In this document: positions 25,283 to 34,039 of the stretch, piece after piece
Numbering within the stretch: the stretch's first letter is position 1
How the letters are laid out: every line of letters begins with the position of its first letter
DNA from: Seohaeicola_A nanhaiensis
Lineage (GTDB): Bacteria; Pseudomonadota; Alphaproteobacteria; Rhodobacterales; Rhodobacteraceae
NCBI RefSeq assembly: GCF_042654245.1
Contig: NZ_JBHSGI010000032.1
Span: 15,498-79,497 of the forward strand
Direction of reading: 5' to 3'
DNA: 64,000 bases
Made by a program: the position numbers and the translations under genes
The notes under the pieces: generated by a model
Databases searched by the model: none
Told to the model about the DNA's origin: nothing
The model's input: only the letters and a program-made list of their open reading frames with translations

Positions 25283-26488
25283 TCAGCCGAAATCGTGCAG
25301 CGCTTCGGCCAGAGCGTCGGCGCTGCGGCTGGCGCCGAAGCTCTCGACGATCCGCGCGCGGCCCTGGCGGGCGAGAGTGTCGCGCAGCTCGGGCTCGCGC
25401 ATCAGCCGCAGCAGGGCCGCGGCCAGCGCCGGACTGTCCTTCGGTGGGACCAGCAGACCGTCGCGGCCGCTCTCGATCAGTTCCAGCACGCCCCCGGCCG
25501 CCGTGCCGATGGTGGGCACGCCGCAGGCCATCGCCTCCATATAGGCGACCCCCAGCGGCTCGGCCCAGCTGGCCAGAACGAAACCGTCGGCGGCGTGAAG
25601 CTGGTCCAGCACCTCCTGCTGCGTGACCGCCCCGAGCAGCGTCACCCTGTCGGCCAGTCCGGCGCGGGCGATGCGCGCTTCCAGTTCGCGCCGGTAGCCC
25701 TGCCCGCCCTGCTCGTCCTCGCCGGCGACGAAGAGCTCCCACGCCAGCTCCGGCCGGTCCCGCCGGATCGCTTCCAGGGCGTCGAGAAGCACGTCGTATC
25801 CCTTGACCCGGTTCAGCCGTGCACAGCAGAACCACCGAAAGGGCCGGCCCTCGGGGCGATCACCGGGCTGCGGGCTGAAATGGTCGGTGTCCACACCCAT
25901 CGGGGCAATCCGGCACCGCCCGGCCACCGAGGGCAGCATCGCGGTCATCTCCTGCCTGAGCTTTTCCGTAATCACGAAGCCAAAGCGGGCGCGGGCCCAC
26001 TTGAAGTCCTGGTCCGGGCCATAGTCCTCGACCGGGCCATGCAGCACCAGGCTGTAGGGCAGACCGTAAAGCAGGTGGCAGAAGGCGGCGATCAGGGCCG
26101 AGTTCGCACAGGAATGGACATGCAGATGGGTGATACCCTCTCTCCGGCAGAGCTGCCCGAGACGGCCAGCCAGCACCAGCAAGGGCCATGTCTGACGTCG
26201 CCGCAGGGTGCGGCGGGCATCGGGCTGGGACAGGACGCGGCCGCCGCGTGCCAGCAGGCCGCCCAGAACCAGCGGCCAGCTGGCGGGCGGCAGGGGAAAG
26301 AGATACTGTGCCTGCGCATTGACGACCCAGTCATGCATCACGCTGCGGATCGGCATGCGGGTGGAGAAGATCCGGACAGGGTACCCGTGACGCGCCTGAA
26401 GTGCCAGGATTTCCCGCCAGAAGAAAGAATGGGTCTGACCGGGAAACTCGGGAATGAGATACCCTATCCTGGGTCCGAGCTCTGCCAA
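25283..26488 (-). CDS. Family 4 glycosyltransferase
   Basis: A 401-residue GT-B enzyme starting at TTG 26488 with GAGG eight bases upstream. The resulting N-terminus, LGPRIGYLIPEFPGQTHSFF, matches the family, whereas the longer frame upstream is Arg/Cys-rich and unconvincing. The acceptor domain contains THLHVHSCANSALIAAFCHL. CCARLNRVKGYDVLLDALEA opens the donor domain, and AEPLGVAYMEAMACGVPTIG holds the E-x7-E pair. It is close in layout to WcaL/colanic-acid-type enzymes. It is divergent from the transferase at 26756. Confidence 0.85.
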   Translation of the reverse strand: MAELGPRIGYLIPEFPGQTHSFFWREILALQARHGYPVRIFSTRMPIRSVMHDWVVNAQAQYLFPLPPASWPLVLGGLLARGGRVLSQPDARRTLRRRQTWPLLVLAGRLGQLCRREGITHLHVHSCANSALIAAFCHLLYGLPYSLVLHGPVEDYGPDQDFKWARARFGFVITEKLRQEMTAMLPSVAGRCRIAPMGVDTDHFSPQPGDRPEGRPFRWFCCARLNRVKGYDVLLDALEAIRRDRPELAWELFVAGEDEQGGQGYRRELEARIARAGLADRVTLLGAVTQQEVLDQLHAADGFVLASWAEPLGVAYMEAMACGVPTIGTAAGGVLELIESGRDGLLVPPKDSPALAAALLRLMREPELRDTLARQGRARIVESFGASRSADALAEALHDFG

Positions 26489-26755
26489 AATCCCGACCTC
26501 TTCCGCGCCTGCCCTGCTCCCGGCCCTGCATATCTGGACGAGAGTCCGGAACTCATAATTGCCGAAGGCGCAGGGAGCAAGGGCGATCCGGGCAGGGCCG
26601 CGCCAGCACGGAAGGCGGTTGGCGCGCTCACGGCATATCACACCGGACCTGTCGGGATCTCCGGCTGGAAAGATTGTCCTGGTCCGCTTTGGCGCATCCA
26701 ATATGCCCTTGCGAGAATCGCCAACCTGTCCCAATCGTCCAATGGGGGACTGAAA

Positions 26756-27724
26756 TTGAAAGATATCATCGTTGTAAGTGAACGAAATTTCGAGCGATCA
26801 CCGGCGATGTGCTGCGTTGTCGAAATGGAGGATGTCTTGGTGCGCGCATTCGGTGGGCGACTCGTGTTACCAAACGAGCCCTTACCGAAAGGCGACGTCA
26901 GCAGGTCCGTGGCCTTCTTCTGCGCCATAAAGGCAAGCAGGCTTGGGGTTCACCGGAAGTACCTGAATGAGCTGCGGGCGAGAGGCGCCACGGTCGTATG
27001 CTACATTTTCGATGCCTGGACGGTCCCCGATTTTTTCAACGATCGGTCGCGGCGGCTGAAATCTGCCCTGCTCAGGCAGTTTTCGCTGGCCGGTGTCTGC
27101 GATCACCTCGTCATCCCGTTCCGAGATTCGATCGACAGCTTTTCGCCAGACGACCGGAAACTCGTGCTGCACCTTCCGCTTGGGGTGGACAGTTCCTTGG
27201 TCAACGGCATGAACGCCGAAAGACCCATCACTGCGCTCGCCTATGGCAGGCAGCCAGAAGGCCTGACCGCGGCCCTTTCCGTCGCGCTGAACGCCCCGAA
27301 CAGGGACGGTTTGCTCTATCATACCGATCATATGGAAATCCGCTCGATTCTCGACTTCCACGCACACCGCCGGCAGTTCTGGAAAATCGCACAGAACTCA
27401 GAGATTGCCCTGGCCTACGATCCCTGGACCTCGCACCAAGCGCGCTTTCCGTTCTCCATCGTGGGCCAGCGCTGGCTGGAATCGCTGGCCGCCGGCTGCG
27501 TCGTCGTGGGGAAACGCCCCCTGACGCCCGAGGCTGATGAAATTATCGGTTGGCAAGACGCGACCATACAGGCGCCGGATGATCCGAAAGAGGCGGTGGA
27601 GTTCATCCTCGCCCTGTCCCGGGACAGGGCGAGGCTACGGGACATCCGCGAGCGTAACGTCGATCAAATCACATCCAGGCACGACTGGAAGCATCGCATC
27701 GAGCAGCTGTTTCGGATGATCTAG
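26756..27724 (+). CDS. Putative glycosyltransferase, GT1-like
   Basis: A 322-residue protein beginning at TTG 26756, preceded by GGGGGA about 7 bases upstream. No ATG is available before the coherent part (KDIIVVSERNFERSPAMC). The C-terminus has WLESLAAGCVVVGKRPL followed by EIIGWQDATIQAPDDPKEAVE, the donor-site pattern of CgeB/GT1-like transferases also seen in the protein at 6343. The reading frame continues far upstream on this strand, but that part is antisense to the GT4 gene and not protein-like. It converges on the decayed beta-helix gene. Confidence 0.6.
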   Translation: MKDIIVVSERNFERSPAMCCVVEMEDVLVRAFGGRLVLPNEPLPKGDVSRSVAFFCAIKASRLGVHRKYLNELRARGATVVCYIFDAWTVPDFFNDRSRRLKSALLRQFSLAGVCDHLVIPFRDSIDSFSPDDRKLVLHLPLGVDSSLVNGMNAERPITALAYGRQPEGLTAALSVALNAPNRDGLLYHTDHMEIRSILDFHAHRRQFWKIAQNSEIALAYDPWTSHQARFPFSIVGQRWLESLAAGCVVVGKRPLTPEADEIIGWQDATIQAPDDPKEAVEFILALSRDRARLRDIRERNVDQITSRHDWKHRIEQLFRMI

Positions 27725-27725
27725 G

Positions 27726-29028
27726 TGTTTTCGTCACCGCCGTCGTCCCGGTCCCTAGCACCATTGTCACGGTCGTGACGGTCCTGTTCACCTCGATCGT
27801 GCGGCCAGTCCCGGCCGGGACTACATTGTCAAAGCTGCCGTCCACGTCGATCTGGGTATAGCTGCCATCGGCTAGTGCGGTCACGTCCGGGGCAAGCGTG
27901 CCGCCCAGAACCACGGGCGCGGTCAAATCGGGCGCGGCCGTTCCATTCAGCCCCGAGCGGAATTTTGCGAGCCGGCCAAGCTCCACTGTGCTGATCGCCG
28001 AGATCGTGCCGACACCGGCCAGACCATGGCTGTAGTTGAACTCGAACTGGCTGTCGTCGCAGGTCAGGGCGTCCGAGGGTGCGAAGGCGCCCGTCACGAT
28101 CTGGACGGTGAACACCGCGCTGGTCCCGAGGCGATACTGCCAGTCCATCACGAGGCCGGTGGCGCCGCTGCCGTTCGAGACGGTCGAGCTGATATTGGGA
28201 AGGACCATACGACTATTCGGTGCCGTGAGCCCGGTCATCGTCAGCCGGACGGTCGGCCTGAAGTGCAGCGTGGAGCCGGCTGCCAGGATCAGGATCAGGA
28301 TCGAGATGCCACCGACCGCGCCGTCGAAGCCGACGAGGCTCTTGCCCATAATCGTCAGGCTGCGACCCGCCGACAGGATGAAGGATGCGTTATCGTATCC
28401 CAGCAGCACCTCGGAGCGGTAGCGCGCGGTCAGGTCAATGCCGCTGATGACGGTGCCGCGGTTCATGAAGCGCACCTGCAGCGCGTCCACGCTCAGCCGA
28501 TTGGCCGAGTCATAGCCGGGAACATAGAACTTTCCGCGTTCTTGACCGCCACATCGCGCCCGCCGGCGTCCGTGACGATTGTCCCCTTCGGATCGAGGAA
28601 GCCCGCCGTCACGCGAAGCCGCTGCCAGCGCCGAACGTGAAGTCGTTCAGGGGGTGGCGTGATGTTCCAGCCGATGACATGCCCGTCCAGGTCAACGCTG
28701 TCACCGGGGACGGTGCCGGGAAGCTCCCTGGTCGACCAGTCACGCCGGATCATTGCCTGGTTGCCGGGCGACTTACCGAGGGGGTCCGGCTGATACACGC
28801 AGGTCGCCGTGACGCGCTGGGTGACGCCGGCTTTCGTCCGATCGTAGACCACCACGATATCGCCGTCGAAGTCATGCTTCAGCAGATCGACGCCGATCCG
28901 TGCATCCTGACGCGGGATCGCCCGTCATCGGGCGTCACCGGAAAGATGTGGGAGGGCGGGCTGTTGATCCCGCTGACATGACGGCTGAAACGATCGGCCA
29001 AGGCGAATCCTTTCCTGGGGTTCGGCAT
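27726..29028 (-). pseudogene. Decayed paralogue of the beta-helix protein encoded at 34040
   Basis: At least three frames are needed to read this gene. Conserved landmarks appear in the same order as in the intact protein: PDPLGKS (PNELGDG), ELPGTVPGDSVDLDG (DLPGTQDGDSVDLGG), LRVTAGFLDPKG (LRVTDGLVVDASG), YVPGYDSANRLSVDA (WTGGYSDTDVLRVNA), VGFDGAVGG (VGFDGQAGG) and VTMVLGTG (VTLLLGEVG). Frame changes fall near 28905 and near 28530. The relic matches only the middle to late part of the intact protein. It lacks the RTX repeats and most of the N-terminal beta-helix, and it stops where the convergent glycosyltransferase ends. It is therefore a truncated, frameshifted copy that probably makes no functional protein. 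Confidence 0.75.
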
Positions 29029-29156
29029 CGCACCACCAGACCGGCGGACACGGGGTCGCCGTGCCGGGAAAAGATCCTGCCTGAAGATGCGATGGGCGTC
29101 TGAGCCCTGCACCTTCCGCTCATTGTTCTAATAATTCGAAAGCAGGGCGCGCGGCC

Positions 29157-31118
29157 TCAGTTCCCCCGGCCGAGACCGTCGCGCAGGGCGGCGTCGACCG
29201 CCGGGGCGATGCGGCGGCCGAACCTGTCCTCGCCCTGCGGCGACCAGTGGTCGCTGTCCGACCAGTAGAGCCCGTCGCAGTCGAAGATGTCCCGCCCCGG
29301 ATCCAGGCCGATCAGAGCCTGTTCCGAGAGATAGCCGAGACCGGCCTGCTGCACTGCCTCGGCCAGATAGGCATCGAGGTCGGCAAAGGCGCGCAGCTGC
29401 GCGGCGGGCAGGCGCAACGCCTCGGAGGCCTGGTCGCAGTCGATCTTCAGCAGGGTATCGGGCGGGACATGGGGTTCGAGCCGGGGGCCGAGCCAGATCA
29501 CCGGAACCTCTCCGCGCAGGGCGGCCAGCCCCCCTATGGCGCGCTCGATGGCGGGCAGGTTGAGCCGGACGTCGATCTCGCCGGCGTCGAACAGCGCCCG
29601 CGCCCGCGCCTGCCCTTCGGCATCGGTAAACAGCCAGAACCCCGCCTGGGCATAGAGTCCAAGGGCGATGTGGCGGGCTTCCTCGGTCAGGAAGCGCGCC
29701 AGCGGCGAGCCCCCGCAGGCACCCTCGGCCATTGCAGGGCGGCACTGTCCCTGCCCGAAGCCGACGATGAAGGGATAGTCCATCGCATGAATCAGGCCGT
29801 TGTAGACGTCCAGCGAATGCGAGTCGCCGAAGATCACCAGGGCGCCGCCGTATTGCGCGGCACAGTCCTCGAACCGCTTGCGGACCGGATCGCTGAAATC
29901 GTCCTCGGCATAGAACCGGCAGGGGCCGGGATCGGCCACGGGGCCATGCGAGATGCGGGGCATCTCGGTGATCCGCGCCAGCAGGCCGTGGTTCATCGGC
30001 GCGATATGCGCCCGGAAATAGTCGGCCTGCAGGCTGGAGAGGCTGAGCCAGGCCCCCAGGGCGCAGACCGTCAGGGATCCCGCCCCTGCCCCGGCGACGA
30101 CCTTCCAGGCCGCCATCTTCCTGTGGCGCGCCGGCTGCTCGACGAAACGCCAGCTGAGCCAGGCCAGCGGCAGCGACAGCAGGCCGAGCGCCACCATCAC
30201 CCAGACCGGCGGCGGCAGGGGATCGCGCACCCGGGCCAGCGCCAGCAGCGGCTGGTGCCAGAGATAGGCACTGTAGCTGATCAGGCCGATCCCCACCGGA
30301 ATCCGCATCGACAGCAGCCGCGCCACCGCCGTGCCCCGGCTGAAGACCAGGATCAGCGCGGTTCCCACCACCGGCAGGAGGGCGAAGAGCGAGGGGAACG
30401 GCGTGCTCTCGTCGAAGAGGAAGATGCTGACGATCAGCGACAGCAGGCCTGCCCCCGCCAGCACGCCATTGGATCCCGTGCCGTTGCGCAGGACCCAGAT
30501 CGCGCAGAGCGAGCCGGCCATCAACTCCCAGGCCCGGCTGGGCAGCAGGTAGAAATTGGCATCCGGCGCCTTGCGCCAGAGCACCTCGGACGCGGCCAGG
30601 CTCAGCACCAGGATCACGGCCAGCAGGACCACCGAAAAGCGCCAGGAGCGACGCCAGAACAGCATCAGGAGCAGCGGGAAGAACAGGTAGTACTGCTCCT
30701 CCACCGCCAGGCTCCAGGTATGCAGCAGCGGCTTTGCCTCGGCGGCCGCCGCGAAATAGCCGCTCTCGATCCAGAACAGGAAGTTGGAGGCGAAGAGACT
30801 GACCGCCGCCACGCTCTGGCTGTAGTCCTTGAACTCGCTCGGCAGCATCCAGATCCAGGCAAAGGGCGTCGTCACGGCCACGATCAGGGCCAAGGCCGGC
30901 AGGATCCGCCGGGCCCGGCGCGCGTAGAAATCGACGATCGAAAAGCCCGGTCCGTCCAGCCGCTCGACGATGATGGTGGTGATCAGATAGCCGGAAATGA
31001 CGAAGAATATGTCGACCCCGACGAAGCCGCCGGAAAACAGGTCGAGCCCGGCATGGAACAGGATGACGGGCAGGACGGCGACCGAGCGCAATCCGTCGAT
31101 TTCTGAACGATACTTCAA
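29157..31118 (-). CDS. Acyltransferase 3 with C-terminal SGNH domain
   Basis: A 653-residue membrane enzyme. AT3 domain: YRSEIDGLRSVAVLPVILFH, then GVDIFFVISGYLITT, RRARRILPALAL and WSLAVEEQYYLFFPLLL (residues about 2-330). SGNH domain: GDSHS at 431-435 and DSDHW near 621-625. The start is TTG at 31118, whose bases overlap the TGA of the upstream gene (TTGA), mirroring the TTG start of its paralogue at 6340. It is third in the leftward operon MBOAT, SGNH-like protein, AT3-SGNH. Expected role: O-acylation of a periplasmic or lipid-linked glycan. Confidence 0.9.
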   Translation of the reverse strand: MKYRSEIDGLRSVAVLPVILFHAGLDLFSGGFVGVDIFFVISGYLITTIIVERLDGPGFSIVDFYARRARRILPALALIVAVTTPFAWIWMLPSEFKDYSQSVAAVSLFASNFLFWIESGYFAAAAEAKPLLHTWSLAVEEQYYLFFPLLLMLFWRRSWRFSVVLLAVILVLSLAASEVLWRKAPDANFYLLPSRAWELMAGSLCAIWVLRNGTGSNGVLAGAGLLSLIVSIFLFDESTPFPSLFALLPVVGTALILVFSRGTAVARLLSMRIPVGIGLISYSAYLWHQPLLALARVRDPLPPPVWVMVALGLLSLPLAWLSWRFVEQPARHRKMAAWKVVAGAGAGSLTVCALGAWLSLSSLQADYFRAHIAPMNHGLLARITEMPRISHGPVADPGPCRFYAEDDFSDPVRKRFEDCAAQYGGALVIFGDSHSLDVYNGLIHAMDYPFIVGFGQGQCRPAMAEGACGGSPLARFLTEEARHIALGLYAQAGFWLFTDAEGQARARALFDAGEIDVRLNLPAIERAIGGLAALRGEVPVIWLGPRLEPHVPPDTLLKIDCDQASEALRLPAAQLRAFADLDAYLAEAVQQAGLGYLSEQALIGLDPGRDIFDCDGLYWSDSDHWSPQGEDRFGRRIAPAVDAALRDGLGRGN

Positions 31119-32203
31119 GACGCGCGCTCCCGGGCGATGAGGTCGAGCAGCGCCCTGCCGAACCGGCGATTGGCCTCCGGCGTGTAGTGGCCGTCCGGCA
31201 GGAAGGCGGCGGGGTCGCGCGGATCCACCTCGTCGGCCGTGGCGAGATAGGGAATCTGCCCGGCTTTCAGCGCGGGCACGAGTTCGGCGGCCAGATCGAC
31301 ATCCGTCGCCTGGCGCGACTGGATCAGCAGCACCACGGGCAGTTGGCCATCCTCTTTCGCGGTCTCGGCAAAGAGGCGCACCATGCGCCGCAGCACGTCG
31401 GCGTGCGGATAACCGCCCCCGAGGACGGCGGCCTTGGTCCTGTCCACATGCGAGATCGCGAGCGAGCGTCGCACCAGACGCAGGAAGGGCGAGGCATCGA
31501 GCGCCGGCAGGCCGAAGGTGAGCGGCCCGTAGAACGCATCCTGCGCGCTCAGCTGGTCGCGCCAGGCCTGGGCCTGGGCCGGATCGCGGGCAAGTCCCCG
31601 CTCGGCACTCGCGCTGTTCACCAGCGGCTCGATCCGGCGCAGGGCGTCCGGCCCGTCGGGCAGGTAGATCGGATAGGTGAAGGGCGCGGGCTGCTCGAAC
31701 ACCCAAGTCCGGTTGCTGAGGGCTGCGAGGGCCGGCACCGAGGAGGACAGGATGCCAAGCACGACGATATCTCCCCGGCGCCGGTTGCCGCGGTCCTCCT
31801 CGAACAGCGCAAAGGTGAAGTTCGGCGGCGCCGCGGGGCCGCCATGCTCGTCGTCCCTGAGCCCGGGATCCTCGGCCACCGCGGCCTGGACGATGTGGTG
31901 GCTGAAGGACATGCCGTAGTTGCGCAGCACCGGCCCGATGTCCTCGGGTTCCGCCCTGAAGGCCTCCTGCGACTGGGCCAGGATATCCGGACGCCAGGCG
32001 ACGTCGAAGAGATTGCCGGGCACGCCGGGGGTCGCCTCCCACCGGGCCAGCTTGCCGGGCACCGAGCGGCCGTATTCGAAATACTGGACAAGTCCGTTGA
32101 GCCTGCCCAGAGATCTCGCGCCCGCGAGGCCCGCGGCCACCAGCCCGTCCAGCACCACCAGCAGAAGCAGCGTCAGCGCAAGAACCCCGAACGTCTGTCT
32201 CAT
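31115..32203 (-). CDS. Membrane-anchored SGNH/AlgX-like protein paired with the MBOAT gene
   Basis: A 362-residue protein with one N-terminal hydrophobic segment (LALTLLLLVVLDGLVAAGL), so the rest faces the periplasm. IVVLGILSSSVPAL near 145 sits where SGNH enzymes have the Ser block. FLPDGHYTPEANRRFG near the C-terminus gives the Asp-x-His block typical of the AlgX/AlgJ partners of MBOAT acyltransferases. Proteins of this kind accept an acyl group from the MBOAT channel and pass it to a polysaccharide. Overall similarity is weak, so the name is by motif and context. It follows the MBOAT gene by 9 bases and overlaps the next gene by 4. Confidence 0.6.
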   Translation of the reverse strand: MRQTFGVLALTLLLLVVLDGLVAAGLAGARSLGRLNGLVQYFEYGRSVPGKLARWEATPGVPGNLFDVAWRPDILAQSQEAFRAEPEDIGPVLRNYGMSFSHHIVQAAVAEDPGLRDDEHGGPAAPPNFTFALFEEDRGNRRRGDIVVLGILSSSVPALAALSNRTWVFEQPAPFTYPIYLPDGPDALRRIEPLVNSASAERGLARDPAQAQAWRDQLSAQDAFYGPLTFGLPALDASPFLRLVRRSLAISHVDRTKAAVLGGGYPHADVLRRMVRLFAETAKEDGQLPVVLLIQSRQATDVDLAAELVPALKAGQIPYLATADEVDPRDPAAFLPDGHYTPEANRRFGRALLDLIARERAS

Positions 32204-32212
32204 CGCCCCACC

Positions 32213-33640
32213 TCAGAACTGGAAATAGATAAAGGCACTCGTGGCCGTGGTTGCCCCGAACGCCAGGAGATAGATCATCCCCGCATAGAGACCGGCCCGC
32301 ACGACCATCGGCCAGCGGGCGTAGAACTGGACGTCGCCGCGGCGTTCGATCGCGGCGTCCCAGAGGAACAGAACCGCGATCCCCAGCAGGCTCGCGGCCG
32401 GAGGCACCGGCATCGACAGCATGGCCGGCGCAGGAAGCACGCCCGCCAGCCGGCCGGTGAACTCGGTGATCTGCTCGAACGAGCGGGCCCGGAACAGCAG
32501 CCACCCGTAGCAGACGATCTGGAAAAACACGGCGATGGCCAGGCCCTTCCACAGCAGCCGGCCCAGGCCGGCGGGGCGGCGGCCCGGACCGCCCCAGCGG
32601 CCGGCAAGCGCACGGTGCCCCGCCAGCAACGCGCCCTGGTAGAACCCCCAGAGGACGAAATTCCAGGCCGCCCCATGCCAGAGCCCGCCCAGCACCATCG
32701 TCGCCATCAGGTTCCGGTAGGTCTTCCAGCGTCCTCCGCGGTTCCCGCCGAGGGAGATGTAGAGATAGTCGCGCAACCAGGTCGACAGGCTGATGTGCCA
32801 GCGCCGCCAGAACTCCTGAGGATCGGTGGCGAAATAGGGCTGCGCGAAATTGCGCATCAGATGGAACCCCATCATCTTGGCCACGCCCCGCGCGATATCG
32901 GTATATCCCGAGAAATCGCAGTAGATCTGGATCGCGAACAGCCAGGTGGCGAAGAGGATATCCAGCCGGGACGGGTCGGGGCTGGAGTATATGGCGTCGA
33001 CCGAGGGGGCCACGCCATCGGCGATGACCACCTTCTTGATCAGCCCGGTCATGCAGAGCACCGCCCCCCGCCGCAGCGCCTCCCAGCTCAGCACCCTGGG
33101 GTTCTGGATGTTGGGCAGCAGATTGGAGGCCCGTTCGATCGGGCCGGCAACGAGCTGCGGGAAGAAGGCCACGAACAGCGCGAAATCGAGGAAGTCCCGC
33201 GAGGGCTCCAGTTCCCGGCGGTAGACGTCGATCGTGTAGCTGAGCGTCTGGAAGGTATAGAAGGAGATCCCGACCGGCAGCACGATCGCCAGCATCACGG
33301 GATCGGGGTGATAGCCGGCCCAGCCCAGCAGCTCCTGGAAGGAGTCGACGAAGAAGCCGAGGTATTTGAAGATCGCGAGCATGCCGAGATTGGCCGCAAG
33401 CGAGACCATCAGCCAATGGCGCCGCCGCAGGTCGTCGCTCTCCTGGCGGATCCTGAGGGCGACGAGATAGTCGATCCCCGTACTGAGCAGGATCAGGCCG
33501 AGAAAGCGCCAGTCCCAGGCGCCGTAGAACACGTAGCTGGCCACCAGCAGCATCCGGTTCTGCCCGCGGTGGGGCAGCAGGACGTAGGCCACCATGACAA
33601 CAAGAAAAAATGCCCAGAACTCTAGTTCGGTAAACAGCAT
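32213..33640 (-). CDS. MBOAT-family O-acyltransferase (AlgI-like)
   Basis: A 475-residue multi-pass membrane enzyme that carries acyl groups across the inner membrane for polysaccharide O-acetylation. Seen are the N-terminal WAFFLVVMVAYVLLPH, the LVAGPIERASNLLPNIQ turn, FWRRWHISLSTWLRDYLYI near 277-295, and the catalytic His322 in LGGLWHGAAWNF. All are diagnostic of AlgI/PatA-type MBOAT proteins. It is first gene of a leftward three-gene cassette with an SGNH-like partner and an AT3-SGNH enzyme, so acylation chemistry is concentrated here. Confidence 0.92.
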   Translation of the reverse strand: MLFTELEFWAFFLVVMVAYVLLPHRGQNRMLLVASYVFYGAWDWRFLGLILLSTGIDYLVALRIRQESDDLRRRHWLMVSLAANLGMLAIFKYLGFFVDSFQELLGWAGYHPDPVMLAIVLPVGISFYTFQTLSYTIDVYRRELEPSRDFLDFALFVAFFPQLVAGPIERASNLLPNIQNPRVLSWEALRRGAVLCMTGLIKKVVIADGVAPSVDAIYSSPDPSRLDILFATWLFAIQIYCDFSGYTDIARGVAKMMGFHLMRNFAQPYFATDPQEFWRRWHISLSTWLRDYLYISLGGNRGGRWKTYRNLMATMVLGGLWHGAAWNFVLWGFYQGALLAGHRALAGRWGGPGRRPAGLGRLLWKGLAIAVFFQIVCYGWLLFRARSFEQITEFTGRLAGVLPAPAMLSMPVPPAASLLGIAVLFLWDAAIERRGDVQFYARWPMVVRAGLYAGMIYLLAFGATTATSAFIYFQF

Positions 33641-34039
33641 ACTTGGCCTGAAATCCGCTTCCGAACCTTCTGATCGGCCTCACCGGGGATCACGAGTGAC
33701 GGCGAGCGATTCCGAGCATAGCCATCTTATCCCGGATTATGAACAGGTTTCTGGTTCGTCCCGCCCGGCGCCAGAGGGAGGCGCAAGGGCCCCGTTCTGG
33801 CCGCGGCCCGCAGCCGGCGCCCTCGGGCGGCCCAGGCGTCGCCGGCCCGCCCGGGACATGTCGGCGAGATTGCGCCAAGCCCCTTCCCCGCCACGGCCGA
33901 GACACATTGTTACCGATAAAGGCTCGCAGAAAAGCCACATAACCCATCGAGATTTGGGGGGTAATGCTGACCAAAGGCGAGTAAACCATGAGAATTGCCC
34001 CAGTTTCACCCAATCTCAACTCTGCCTTGGGAAGTTCCG
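33641..34039. promoter_or_regulatory. Divergent intergenic region upstream of MBOAT and RTX genes
   Basis: About 400 bases between the MBOAT start and the beta-helix RTX gene. It has a GC-rich half (33770-33890) and an AT-richer half near 33905-34010. GGGAAG about 6 bases before the RTX ATG is its ribosome site. Both promoters should be here. No palindrome or clear -35/-10 pair stands out, and I see no gene. Confidence 0.4.

Noticed and set aside
25295..26755. Upstream extension of the glycosyltransferase frame at 26756
   Set aside because: It is antisense to the GT4 gene and has no protein-like features. The coherent part begins at TTG 26756 with a purine-rich ribosome site.
27808..27821. 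A third GTCCCGGCCGGGAC palindrome
   Set aside because: It lies inside the decayed coding region and lacks the GGKGGGTCAA tail of the other two copies, so it may be a coding coincidence.
29157..33683. A single uninterrupted minus-strand frame of about 1500 codons
   Set aside because: Only its last part (from 31118) reads as protein. The rest is a Gly/Arg/Pro-rich shadow of the MBOAT and SGNH-like genes in other frames.
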